Origin: Planctomycetota bacterium
Lineage (GTDB): Bacteria; Planctomycetota; UBA8742; UBA2392
DNA length: 64,000 nucleotides
NCBI GenBank assembly: GCA_019912315.1
Contig: JAIOJA010000001.1
Coordinates: 1-64,000 of the forward strand
Reading direction: 5' to 3'
The notes beneath the pieces are model-generated. The model was not told the DNA's origin. It did no database searches and saw only the letters and a program-made list of their open reading frames with translations. The position numbers were made by a program, and so were the translations under genes. Positions 17,365-25,147 of this stretch are shown piece by piece. Numbering within the stretch: position 1 is the first letter of the stretch; each line of letters opens with the position of its first letter.

Positions 17365-18245
17365 GCGGAGACCCCGTTGCGTTTGCGCAGCATGACGACC
17401 GAAGTGAGGAGCGCCCCGGTAAGCAGCCCTGTCACGGATGTGCCCAGGTACAGCAGTGACTCGGGCCACCAGCAGAACGCCACAACAAAGACGGGCAACA
17501 CCACGATGTGCCCGGCCAGCATTGGCAGCACCACCGAGCGGGTTGAAAAATCGCGCTCGCCGCCGATGCCGATTGCGCCAAGCATTCCGGTAATTGCCCC
17601 GCCGGCAAGCGCAGCCAGATAGCCGATCCCCGCGACATCCTTCATCACTGCGCAGAGTGGCAATGCAATGATTCCCCAGAAGATGCACTGCCCGACCGGG
17701 GCGAGAATGGCCGCGACAACCTGCTCGCCTCTCGCGACGGGCGCGAACTTGCGCCGCGGCATGAGTTGATTCCAGCGCCTTACTCTTGAGCGACGGAACG
17801 CGCGGCGCCTGCGAGTCAGCCGGTCAAAAATCAGCACGCCGAACAGCGCGCCACAAAGAGCCGGTGGGGCGACGATGATCGCCAGGTAGGCGCCGAGGAT
17901 CAGATAGCCCGGCTCAAGGTGCGCTATGGCGAGGGCTTTCGAGACTACGTAAATGCCTCCGCTGACGACCAGCGTTCCCAGCCACGCGCAACAGATTCTG
18001 TCCTCCTGCTTCGAGAGCGGGCCAAGCAGGAGCGCCGCAACAGCGCCGGCCGGCAGGCCTGCACCGAGTACGAGAAAGCCTGCAATAGGGCCGAGGTCAG
18101 AATCGAGTCTTCCTGCCAGCAGGCAGAGCGCGACGAATGCCGGCACCGAGATCGCCGCGCCACAGACCGCCAGCGTCTTTCGTCGAAGGGTTGGCTCATG
18201 CACGCGGGTCTCGCCGCCGAGTGCGGATGCGTAAGGGGTCGTCAT
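17361..18245 (-). CDS. Unrecognised multi-pass membrane protein
   Basis: 294 aa with roughly eight hydrophobic segments in two halves separated by a basic cytosolic loop (DRLTRRRRAFRRSRVRRWNQ, about 141-160). It starts at ATG 18245 and ends at 17361, with ATGA overlaps on both sides, so it is translationally coupled to both neighbours. I do not recognise a family and no catalytic motif is evident. Two Cys in ICCAWLG lie in or near a membrane segment. Confidence 0.7.
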   Translation of the reverse strand: MTTPYASALGGETRVHEPTLRRKTLAVCGAAISVPAFVALCLLAGRLDSDLGPIAGFLVLGAGLPAGAVAALLLGPLSKQEDRICCAWLGTLVVSGGIYVVSKALAIAHLEPGYLILGAYLAIIVAPPALCGALFGVLIFDRLTRRRRAFRRSRVRRWNQLMPRRKFAPVARGEQVVAAILAPVGQCIFWGIIALPLCAVMKDVAGIGYLAALAGGAITGMLGAIGIGGERDFSTRSVVLPMLAGHIVVLPVFVVAFCWWPESLLYLGTSVTGLLTGALLTSVVMLRKRNGVSA

Positions 18246-18688
18246 GACTCAGCCCCCCGGTTGATTGCGAGCGTCGCCAGCCATGCGCCGAGTGTGCTGC
18301 CGCCGCCGGTCAAGCCTGCGCAGATGAAACCTACGATCAGCATCGGATGCACCGGGATCATGGCAACGTAGCCGACCAGCCCCCAACCCAGCCCGAACCA
18401 GGCGCTCTCGCTATCTTTCATGCGCCGGAACTGCCCAATCCACGCGACGCCGAGGGCCGCGAACGCCGGCGACAGCACGATCACAGTCAGGGCAGCGAAC
18501 TCGGCTTCGAGCAGCAACGCGGTTGCGACGTAGCCCGTGAGTACGATCAGGCTGGCGATGACGGTGGGTGCGGGTGAAGTTCTTGCTTTGGTCGGCTTCG
18601 GCAGGTGGCGGAACTTGACCGGCGGCCATTCGCCGCTGTCCTGCGGGCCGAGTTTGTCACGGCGTTGTGCGAGGTAGGTGGAGTACAT
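18242..18688 (-). CDS. Unrecognised small membrane protein, first gene of GbsR-linked cassette
   Basis: 148 aa. A strong ribosome-binding site (CGGAGGTGACCC) precedes ATG 18688. An N-terminal soluble segment rich in Lys/Pro is followed by four hydrophobic helices (from VIASLIVLTGYVATALLL to STLGAWLATLAI). No family was recognised. Its start lies about 30 bp from the palindromic operator at 18718-18733. It heads the four-gene membrane cassette. Confidence 0.72.
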   Translation of the reverse strand: MYSTYLAQRRDKLGPQDSGEWPPVKFRHLPKPTKARTSPAPTVIASLIVLTGYVATALLLEAEFAALTVIVLSPAFAALGVAWIGQFRRMKDSESAWFGLGWGLVGYVAMIPVHPMLIVGFICAGLTGGGSTLGAWLATLAINRGAES

Positions 18689-18717
18689 GGGTCACCTCCG
18701 TCATCCCTATCGTTTGT

Positions 18718-18733
18718 GTCAGTAAAAACTGAC
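18718..18733. promoter_or_regulatory. Palindromic operator GTCAGTAAAAACTGAC upstream of membrane cassette
   Basis: Perfect inverted repeat GTCAGT-AAAA-ACTGAC, followed by AAT, 30 bp upstream of the 148-aa gene. A second copy with the same half-sites and the same AAT flank lies upstream of the GbsR/MarR regulator. On the minus strand the sequence TTGTCA overlapping it could serve as a -35 box, which would place bound repressor over the promoter. Confidence 0.8.
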
Positions 18734-18749
18734 AATCATTGCAAAAAAA

Positions 18750-19319
18750 CTACCCGCCCCGTTTCGGGAACAGCTTGGCTGCGGTGCGGAACACCTTGGC
18801 CATGCGCCCGTGCCCGACGGCCAGGAACACGTCAATCAGATCCACGAACTCGTGGGCGAAGTCGGCGAACTGCTCGACCTTGCCGTGCAACTCCTCCAGC
18901 GCCTCGCGCTCGGCCCCTTTCGCGCCCTTGCTTGCACCCTCGGCGAAGCCTGCGGCCTCGTGCAGACGCTCCATGACCGGCACGACTTCGCGACGTCGGC
19001 GCTCGCGAATGGTGGTGTGAAACCAGGTCCAGGGGTCTTTCTCGGCCTCGAAGAAGGTTTTGCGGTCGCCGGGCTTGGTCACGCGGCGCACCACGCCCCA
19101 GGCCATCAGGTCGCGAATGCTGGTGCTGGCGTTGCCGTGGGAGATCTGCAGGCGCTCGGCGATGCTGTCGATGTCGAGGGAATCTGGCGTCAGGTACAAC
19201 AGAGCGTGCACGCGCCCGACGGATTTGTTGACGCCCCACAGTTGTGAGATGTCGGACCAGACCTCAATGAAGCGGTCCTCAACTTCGCGGTGGGGGTCTC
19301 TGGTCGTTTCATCGCTCAC
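18750..19319 (-). CDS. GbsR/MarR-family transcriptional regulator
   Basis: 189 aa from GTG 19319 (MSDETTRDP), with AGAGGAT upstream. The track start runs through the operator. It has a winged-helix DNA-binding domain about 35-90 (MarR/GbsR-type LDIDSIAERLQISHGNASTSIRDLMAWGVV) and a long helical C-terminal dimerisation part. GbsR-type proteins are usually repressors of envelope or osmoprotectant genes. Two identical-half-site palindromes in front of this gene and of the membrane cassette imply autoregulation and control of the four downstream genes. Confidence 0.88.
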   Translation of the reverse strand: MSDETTRDPHREVEDRFIEVWSDISQLWGVNKSVGRVHALLYLTPDSLDIDSIAERLQISHGNASTSIRDLMAWGVVRRVTKPGDRKTFFEAEKDPWTWFHTTIRERRRREVVPVMERLHEAAGFAEGASKGAKGAEREALEELHGKVEQFADFAHEFVDLIDVFLAVGHGRMAKVFRTAAKLFPKRGG

Positions 19320-19337
19320 CGTAGTATCCTCTGAACC

Positions 19338-19353
19338 GTCAGTCTTAACTGAC
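19338..19353. promoter_or_regulatory. Palindromic operator GTCAGTCTTAACTGAC upstream of the GbsR gene
   Basis: Perfect inverted repeat with the same half-sites (GTCAGT/ACTGAC) and four-base spacer length as at 18718-18733. It is centred 26 bp before the regulator's GTG start. This supports negative autoregulation. Confidence 0.8.
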
Positions 19354-19421
19354 AATACAGTGTGGATGGGCGAGAAGCAAATTACTTTGACGCGAAGCTC
19401 GCGACCTTCGCGCACTTCGCG

Positions 19422-20480
19422 TCAGGCTGTGGCAGTTTGCTCTGCGCGCCGGAGCCAGCGGCGGATGAATGCGGGTGCGTGGGCGAGTTTGGCATCGGGA
19501 ACGTCGGGCAGCGCTGCGCTGGATTTCGTGCACCAGAACAATGTTGGGCCGTGCGTGAACTTAAGCAGCGCAGCGCCGGACTTGGCGGCGTAGGTCGTGT
19601 CCAGTGGCGGCGCACCAAGCGCGCGGAATCGCGCTGCGGCCGCCAGCCCGTCCCGCGTTACGCGCGCGTAGCCCCAGCCGAAGTGTCTGGTGTTCAGCAC
19701 CAGCAGCTTCGGGTCGACTTTTACTTCCGGCCCTCCGATTTCGTGCAGGTATTTCGCTGTGGCTCGCGCAAGGCGCAGCACCTGGCTGCGCGCCGTCACC
19801 GGCCACGGCGTCACCCGGACAGCGTGCAGCTTCGGCAACTCGCCGGGCCACAAACCAAGCTGCTTTGCGAGCGGCAGACCGACCAGCAAGCCGGCCGTCG
19901 TACAGGTGCTGCCGATCGCGACAACCAGATGTTCCGGCGTCGGCATAGCGCCGGCGTTCAGTTGTTCGGCGATTTCGAGCGCGTTCGCCACGTGCCCCAG
20001 CGCGCCCAGGGGGTTCGCTCCACCGGGCGGCACCAGGTACGCTTCGCGCCCGTGCGCGCGGTGCAGGGCCAGCCAGTGCAGAGGAAAGCTCGCGATGCTG
20101 CGCAGTGTTTTCACGTCCGCACATTCGCCAAGGCTGACGCGAAGATTCTCGGCGCCCGCGGGCGTTGCCCGCTGCGGGAACAGCACCGCGCCCGGCTGAA
20201 GCCCCAGCCGCCGCGCGTGAAGGATGCAGGCCACGGCCTGGTTGCTGCCGTATGCGCCGAGGGTCCATACGCGCTTGATGCCGCCGGCCCGGGCGTCGGC
20301 AAACAGGGTTTCGAGAGTGCGGATCTTGTTGCCGCCATAAACCGGTGAGCTCAAGTCTTCGCGCTTGAGCCACACGTCGCCAAGCGCCGGCAAATGCTCA
20401 ATCGGCGTGGGGTATTCACCCAGGCGAACGTGCGGCACGTTCAGACCGTGGATGTGTCTGTTGAGCGCAAAGTCAGTCAC
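19422..20480 (-). CDS. PLP-dependent D-cysteine desulfhydrase / ACC deaminase-like enzyme
   Basis: 352 aa from GTG 20480; an ATG at 20555 would overlap the upstream gene by 37 bp and is the alternative. Fold-type II PLP motifs are present: VWLKREDLSSPVYGGNKIRTLE, where the Lys of GGNK binds PLP, GAYGSNQA for the substrate carboxylate, and a phosphate-binding IGSTCTTAG. Known activities in the family are D-cysteine desulfhydration and 1-aminocyclopropane-1-carboxylate deamination. Which one applies here cannot be told by reading. It is downstream of the 108-aa gene on the same strand. Confidence 0.85.
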   Translation of the reverse strand: MTDFALNRHIHGLNVPHVRLGEYPTPIEHLPALGDVWLKREDLSSPVYGGNKIRTLETLFADARAGGIKRVWTLGAYGSNQAVACILHARRLGLQPGAVLFPQRATPAGAENLRVSLGECADVKTLRSIASFPLHWLALHRAHGREAYLVPPGGANPLGALGHVANALEIAEQLNAGAMPTPEHLVVAIGSTCTTAGLLVGLPLAKQLGLWPGELPKLHAVRVTPWPVTARSQVLRLARATAKYLHEIGGPEVKVDPKLLVLNTRHFGWGYARVTRDGLAAAARFRALGAPPLDTTYAAKSGAALLKFTHGPTLFWCTKSSAALPDVPDAKLAHAPAFIRRWLRRAEQTATA

Positions 20481-20518
20481 GGCGCACAGCCTGCCTGCGG
20501 AGCGGCGTTGTGCAATCG

Positions 20519-20845
20519 CTAGAACCGTCCCAGCATCCAGACCATGACGTAGCACAGGCAGGGCACGATCGCCAGTGAGGCCAGTTGTCCGTTGCTCACG
20601 AACTTTGGCGGATTGTGTCGGCGACCGGGAATGACCCGCGTCATGGGCTTCGCGCTTCGTTGGTTCGTGGGGATCTGAGCGCGACGGTTATTTGAAGTAC
20701 CCTTATAGGTGAGGATGAGCTCTTCGGGTCCGTCTCGCCTGACAGGGCCGCCGCAAGCAATCGTGGCCGTGCGCGCGACGTGGTAGCCGTTGTAGGTATC
20801 GAGTTCGGACGAATCCGCGGGCAAGTCTGTGAAGATGTATGCCAT
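20519..20845 (-). CDS. Small protein with C-terminal membrane helix, unknown
   Basis: 108 aa from ATG 20845, chosen because GGCAGGAGGCCGATC supplies an excellent ribosome-binding site; the track start is 20 codons upstream. The protein has a soluble N-terminus (MAYIFTDLPADSSELDTYNG), a basic middle and a C-terminal hydrophobic segment (LASLAIVPCLCYVMVWML), suggesting a tail-anchored protein. No family was recognised. The ATG lies 131 bp from the divergent 163-aa gene. Confidence 0.65.
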   Translation of the reverse strand: MAYIFTDLPADSSELDTYNGYHVARTATIACGGPVRRDGPEELILTYKGTSNNRRAQIPTNQRSAKPMTRVIPGRRHNPPKFVSNGQLASLAIVPCLCYVMVWMLGRF

Positions 20846-20976
20846 GATCGGCCTCCTGCCACAGTTTCGCACATGTCCGCGCGGCAAGCCAATTTTTCCC
20901 CACAAAACGAACAGGGTTCAGCAATCAGGGAGGACTCGCTATCATATGCCATCTTGTTGGATGAATCGGGGTTCGC

Positions 20977-21468
20977 ATGTCAGCCGAATTGACCCTGCTG
21001 TTTCTTGAAAAGCGCGTGGAAGCCTCGCGCCTGTGCGCATCAATTACGGAGCCCTTTGCGACCGGCACTGAGCCCGCCAAGCCGGAAGTGTTGGCCGGCG
21101 ACTTTCAGCAGGTCGCCAACGCGCTTGGTGATTGCCTGGCAGAGTTGAAAACTCTGAACGACGGGCTCGAGAAAGACAACTCGCTTGAAGCAGGCGACAT
21201 TCGGCATGTGCGCGGGCGCATCGGCACGGCAGTGGGCGAAGTTGCGCGCGCGGCACAGGACTTCGCGGCGCAGATTCGTTTCTTTGAAGCCATGAATCCG
21301 AACGACGCCGACAAAACAAAACCTGCGCTGGACAAGTTCGAAGACGTCGAGAAATCGACCCGCGAGTTCACAATTCCTGAGGGCCCTGAAGAGGGCGCGG
21401 AACTCGCCCCGGCCGACGACACAGGCCTGTCACCCGAGCACGACGACGTCGACCCCATGCTGATGTAG
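20977..21468 (+). CDS. Acidic helical protein, unknown
   Basis: 163 aa, soluble, no signal peptide. It is mostly helical (about 20-110, for example VANALGDCLAELKTLNDGLEK) with a very acidic, disordered C-terminus ending DDVDPMLM. No family was recognised. It is convergent with icmF (8 bp between stops) and divergent from the 108-aa gene. Confidence 0.65.
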   Translation: MSAELTLLFLEKRVEASRLCASITEPFATGTEPAKPEVLAGDFQQVANALGDCLAELKTLNDGLEKDNSLEAGDIRHVRGRIGTAVGEVARAAQDFAAQIRFFEAMNPNDADKTKPALDKFEDVEKSTREFTIPEGPEEGAELAPADDTGLSPEHDDVDPMLM

Positions 21469-21476
21469 CGCGATCG

Positions 21477-24400
21477 CTACATGTTGCGGCGGTACTGCCC
21501 GCCAACCTCATACAGCGCATGGCTGATCTGGCCCAGCGAGCACTGCCTTACGGTCTGCATCAGCTGGTTGAAGATGTTGCCGTTTTCCAGAGCCGTCCGC
21601 TTCAAGGCTTCGAGGGCGTCTGGCGCGTCCTTTTGGTGGCGTTTCTGAAAGCTGCGCAGGCGCTCGATACAGGTGTCTTTTTCTTCCTTGTTGGCGCGCG
21701 CAAGTTCGATCTTCTGCCCGGTGGCGGGCGTCTGCGGGTTCAGGAAAGTGTTCACGCCGATGATCGGCAACTCGCCTGAATGCTTCAGGCGCTCATAGAA
21801 CATGCTTTCTTCCTGAATCTTGCCGCGCTGGTACTGGGTCTCCATCGCGCCGATGACGCCACCGCGTTCCGTGAGACTGTCAAATTCCTTGAGTACCGCT
21901 TCCTCAACCAGGTCCGTCAGCTCTTCCACTATGAAGCTGCCCTGCGTCGGGTTCTCGTTCTTTGCGAGCCCGAGTTCCTTGTTGATGATGTGCTGGATCG
22001 CCAGCGCCCGACGCACGCTTTCGTTCGTCGGCGTGGTGATCGCTTCGTCGTAGGCGTTCGTGTGCAGGCTGTTGCAGTTGTCGTAGATCGCGTACAGGGC
22101 CTGCAATGTCGTGCGAATATCGTTGAACTGAATTTCCATGGCGTGCAGCGAACGCCCGGAAGTCTGGATGTGGTACTTCAACATCTGGCTGCGGTCGTTC
22201 GCGCCGTACAGCCGCTTCATGGCGACGGCCCAGATGCGGCGGGCGACGCGGCCTATGACCGAATATTCGGCGTCCACGCCATTGCTGAAGAAGAAGCTGA
22301 GGTTCGGCGCGAAGGCGTTCACGTCCATGCCGCGGGCGCGGTAGGCCTCGACGTATGTGAACCCGTTGGCGAGCGTGAAGGCGAGCTGGGTGATCGGGTT
22401 GGCGCCGGCCTCGGCGATGTGGTAGCCGCTGATGCTGACCGAGTAGTAGTTGCGGACATTGTGGTCAATGAACCACGACTGCACGTCGCCCATCATTTTC
22501 AGGGCGAACTCGATGCTGAAGATGCAGGTGTTCTGGGCCTGGTCTTCCTTCAGAATATCGGCCTGGACGGTGCCGCGCGTGGCGCTGACAGTGTCGTCTT
22601 CAATTTTCGCGAACTCCTCGTCGCTAAGCAGCTTGCGGATATCTTCCCAGGGTTTGTCAAAGCAGCGCGGGTCCTGCCAGGCGGCGTTTCGCAGCGCGTG
22701 CGGGTCGGTCATTTCCGTGGGGAGAGTTTTGGCGTCGCGGATCGGGACGAACAGACTCTCCGGGCCGCGGTCTGGCTTAAGCCTGCCTTGCTCCATGAGC
22801 TGTTTGCGGGCCTGCTGCCGGATCGCCGCGTTGAAGAAGAAGGCCAGAATGATCGGCGCCGGGCCGTTGATGGTCATGCTGACGCTGGTGGTCGGCGCGC
22901 AGAGGTCGAAACCGGCGTAGAGGATTTCCATTTCTTCGACGGTGAAAATCGCGACGCCGCTTTCGCCGACCTTGCCGTAGATGTCCGGGCGCTCATGCGG
23001 GTCTTCACCATAGAGCGTAACGCTGTCAAAGGCCGTGCTGAGGCGCGCCGCGGGCTGGCCTTCCGATACAAGGTGAAAGCGGGCGTTGGTGCGCGCCGCC
23101 GGGCCTTCGCCCGCGAACATGCGGGTCGGGTCCTCGCCGCTGCGCTTGTAGGGATACACGCCGCCTGTGTACGGGAAACGCCCGGGGACGTTTTCTTCCA
23201 GCAGCCAGACCAGTACGTCGCCCCAGTCGTGGAATCTGGGCAGCGCGACCTTGGGCAACCGGGTGCCGCTGAGGGTCCTGGTGTAGTTCGCAACGTGGAT
23301 TTCACGCCCGCGTACTTCGTAGACGTTCTCCGCGGCGGTGTAGCTTTTCTTCAGCTCAGGCCAGGCCTGCAACTCGGCCAGGCACTCCTTGTCCAGCTGT
23401 TTCAGCAATTCGTTGTAGCGCTTGCGCAGCTTCAGCAGCCCGGCGTCCTTGACGTCTTCCTTCAGGGCAACCAGCGGCTCGGCTGGTGCGTCGCCGAGAT
23501 CAAGCAGCACGCTGTATGTCGCGCCAAGTTTGCCGGCGATTGCGCGCTGCTGCTCCACCCACTTGTGGTAGCCGCGCACGGATTCGCTGACTTCGGACAG
23601 GTAGCGCACGCGCTTGCCCGGCACGACGGTGGATTGTTCCGGGCCCTCGGGGCCTGCGACCTGCGTGAAATAGCGGGTTGCAAGCTCACGCCCGCCGGCT
23701 TTGCCGAGGCGCGCCAGCAACTCGATGTAGAGCGCATTAACACCCACGTCATTAAACTGGGCCGCGATGGTCGGGAAGACCGGCATGGTCTCGGGCAGCG
23801 CGTCACCAGGCGCGCCCTTGTTGCGCCACACCTGCTTGCGGATGTCGCGCAGGGCATCCTTGCCGCCGCGGCGCTCGAACTTGTTCAGTGCCACCAGGTC
23901 GGCAAAGTCGAGCATCTCGATTTTCTCGAGCTGCGTGGGCGCGCCGAACTCGGGCGTCATGACGTAAAGGCTGACGTCGCTGAACCTGGTGATCGCGTCG
24001 TCGCCCTGGCCGATGCCGCTGGTTTCCACAAGTATGAGGTCGTAGCCCGCGGCCTTGCAGATATCGATGGCTTCGTCGAGGGCTTCGCTGATTTCGGTGT
24101 GCGAATCGCGCGTGGCCATTGAGCGCATGTAGACGCGGTCGCTGTTCAGGGCGTTCATGCGGATACGGTCACCCAGCAATGCGCCGCCGGTGCGCTTGCG
24201 GGTGGGGTCGATGCTCAGCACGGCGACGTGGCTGTCCTCAAAATCAAGCAGATAGCGGCGCAGCAACTCATCGGTCAGGCTGGATTTGCCCGCGCCGCCA
24301 GTGCCGGTGATACCGAGTACCGGAACCTGGTGCTTACGTGCTGACTTCTTGCCGGCCACGGCCGCGTGCAGCCTTTCAAGCTGTTCCGGCGGTGCCTCGG

Positions 24401-24923
24401 CGTTCATTTCTGCCAGCGTGATGAGTCGGGCGACGCTGCCCTTGTGGTGGGTATCGAAGTCGTTGAGTTCGCCGTTAAGATCATTGAGTGTGCTGAAGTC
24501 GCACTCGGCGATCATGAGGTCGATCATGCCCTCAAGCCCTAGCTCGCGCCCGTCCTGGGGGCTGAAGATGCGTTTGATGCCGTAGTCGTGCAGCTCGCGG
24601 ATTTCTTCGGGCACGATCACGCCGCCGCCGCCGCCGAAGATCCTGATGTGACCCGCGCCCTTCTGTTGCAGCAGGTCGTGCATGTACTTGAAAAATTCCA
24701 TGTGCCCGCCCTGGTAGCTGCTGACAGCTATGCCCTGGGCGTCTTCTTCAATGGCCGCGTTGACGATTTCCTCCGCGCTGCGGTTGTGACCCAGATGGAT
24801 CACCTCCGCCCCATGCGCCTGCAGGATGCGGCGCATAATGTTGATCGACACGTCGTGCCCGTCGAATAGCGACGCGGCGGTCACGAAGCGGATCTTTGTC
24901 TTGATCTGCGTGGCTTGTTTCAT
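21477..24923 (-). CDS. icmF: Fused isobutyryl-CoA mutase with G-protein chaperone
   Basis: 1148 aa, full length for IcmF (about 1080-1150). Domain order: adenosylcobalamin-binding domain about 1-150 (SLFDGHDVSINIMRR, lower-axial His of DGHD, and IFGGGGGVIVPEE); MeaB-like GTPase about 190-480 with P-loop GTGGAGKSS; a linker; then the acyl-CoA mutase TIM-barrel to the C-terminus (TSVSMTINGPAPIILAFFF, ISGYHIAEAGANP). Reaction: interconversion of isobutyryl-CoA and n-butyryl-CoA, and in some IcmFs pivalyl/isovaleryl substrates, with GTPase-assisted cofactor loading. It is a stand-alone gene, so a role in branched-chain or fatty-acid carbon use is inferred. Confidence 0.95.
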   Translation of the reverse strand: MKQATQIKTKIRFVTAASLFDGHDVSINIMRRILQAHGAEVIHLGHNRSAEEIVNAAIEEDAQGIAVSSYQGGHMEFFKYMHDLLQQKGAGHIRIFGGGGGVIVPEEIRELHDYGIKRIFSPQDGRELGLEGMIDLMIAECDFSTLNDLNGELNDFDTHHKGSVARLITLAEMNAEAPPEQLERLHAAVAGKKSARKHQVPVLGITGTGGAGKSSLTDELLRRYLLDFEDSHVAVLSIDPTRKRTGGALLGDRIRMNALNSDRVYMRSMATRDSHTEISEALDEAIDICKAAGYDLILVETSGIGQGDDAITRFSDVSLYVMTPEFGAPTQLEKIEMLDFADLVALNKFERRGGKDALRDIRKQVWRNKGAPGDALPETMPVFPTIAAQFNDVGVNALYIELLARLGKAGGRELATRYFTQVAGPEGPEQSTVVPGKRVRYLSEVSESVRGYHKWVEQQRAIAGKLGATYSVLLDLGDAPAEPLVALKEDVKDAGLLKLRKRYNELLKQLDKECLAELQAWPELKKSYTAAENVYEVRGREIHVANYTRTLSGTRLPKVALPRFHDWGDVLVWLLEENVPGRFPYTGGVYPYKRSGEDPTRMFAGEGPAARTNARFHLVSEGQPAARLSTAFDSVTLYGEDPHERPDIYGKVGESGVAIFTVEEMEILYAGFDLCAPTTSVSMTINGPAPIILAFFFNAAIRQQARKQLMEQGRLKPDRGPESLFVPIRDAKTLPTEMTDPHALRNAAWQDPRCFDKPWEDIRKLLSDEEFAKIEDDTVSATRGTVQADILKEDQAQNTCIFSIEFALKMMGDVQSWFIDHNVRNYYSVSISGYHIAEAGANPITQLAFTLANGFTYVEAYRARGMDVNAFAPNLSFFFSNGVDAEYSVIGRVARRIWAVAMKRLYGANDRSQMLKYHIQTSGRSLHAMEIQFNDIRTTLQALYAIYDNCNSLHTNAYDEAITTPTNESVRRALAIQHIINKELGLAKNENPTQGSFIVEELTDLVEEAVLKEFDSLTERGGVIGAMETQYQRGKIQEESMFYERLKHSGELPIIGVNTFLNPQTPATGQKIELARANKEEKDTCIERLRSFQKRHQKDAPDALEALKRTALENGNIFNQLMQTVRQCSLGQISHALYEVGGQYRRNM

Positions 24924-25147
24924 AAGTCAGCAAAGCAGAGCGCCGTGGTGCGGCGCGTGCAAGCGGTCTCCAATCGGTCTGTTATAAACCCTGACGTCCG
25001 GAAGTTGTAGCCCCGAACCCCGGTTGTCGAAGTCACAGATTCGCGCCCGCCGGCGCGAACGAACGCGCGCGTCGTGTACCTTATCTCCGGGCGTGAAACG
25101 GGAGGCCCCGGGGCCTCCCGCCTGTAGCTGACCACATGTGGCTGCAA
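24924..25147. terminator. Spacer with GC-rich palindrome (25099-25120), possible terminator of the DUF1570-type gene
   Basis: A 224-bp gene-free spacer. It contains a perfect palindrome at 25099-25120 with arms CGGGAGGCCCC and GGGGCCTCCCG, lying 28 bp after the stop of the minus-strand gene. On that strand only CGTTTC follows, so the U-run is weak. A second short palindrome CCACATGTGG is at 25132-25141. The rest probably holds the icmF promoter, not resolved. Confidence 0.5.

Noticed and set aside
21780-24122. Plus-strand ORF of 780 aa opposite icmF
   Set aside because: Antisense shadow; IcmF motifs occupy the minus strand throughout.
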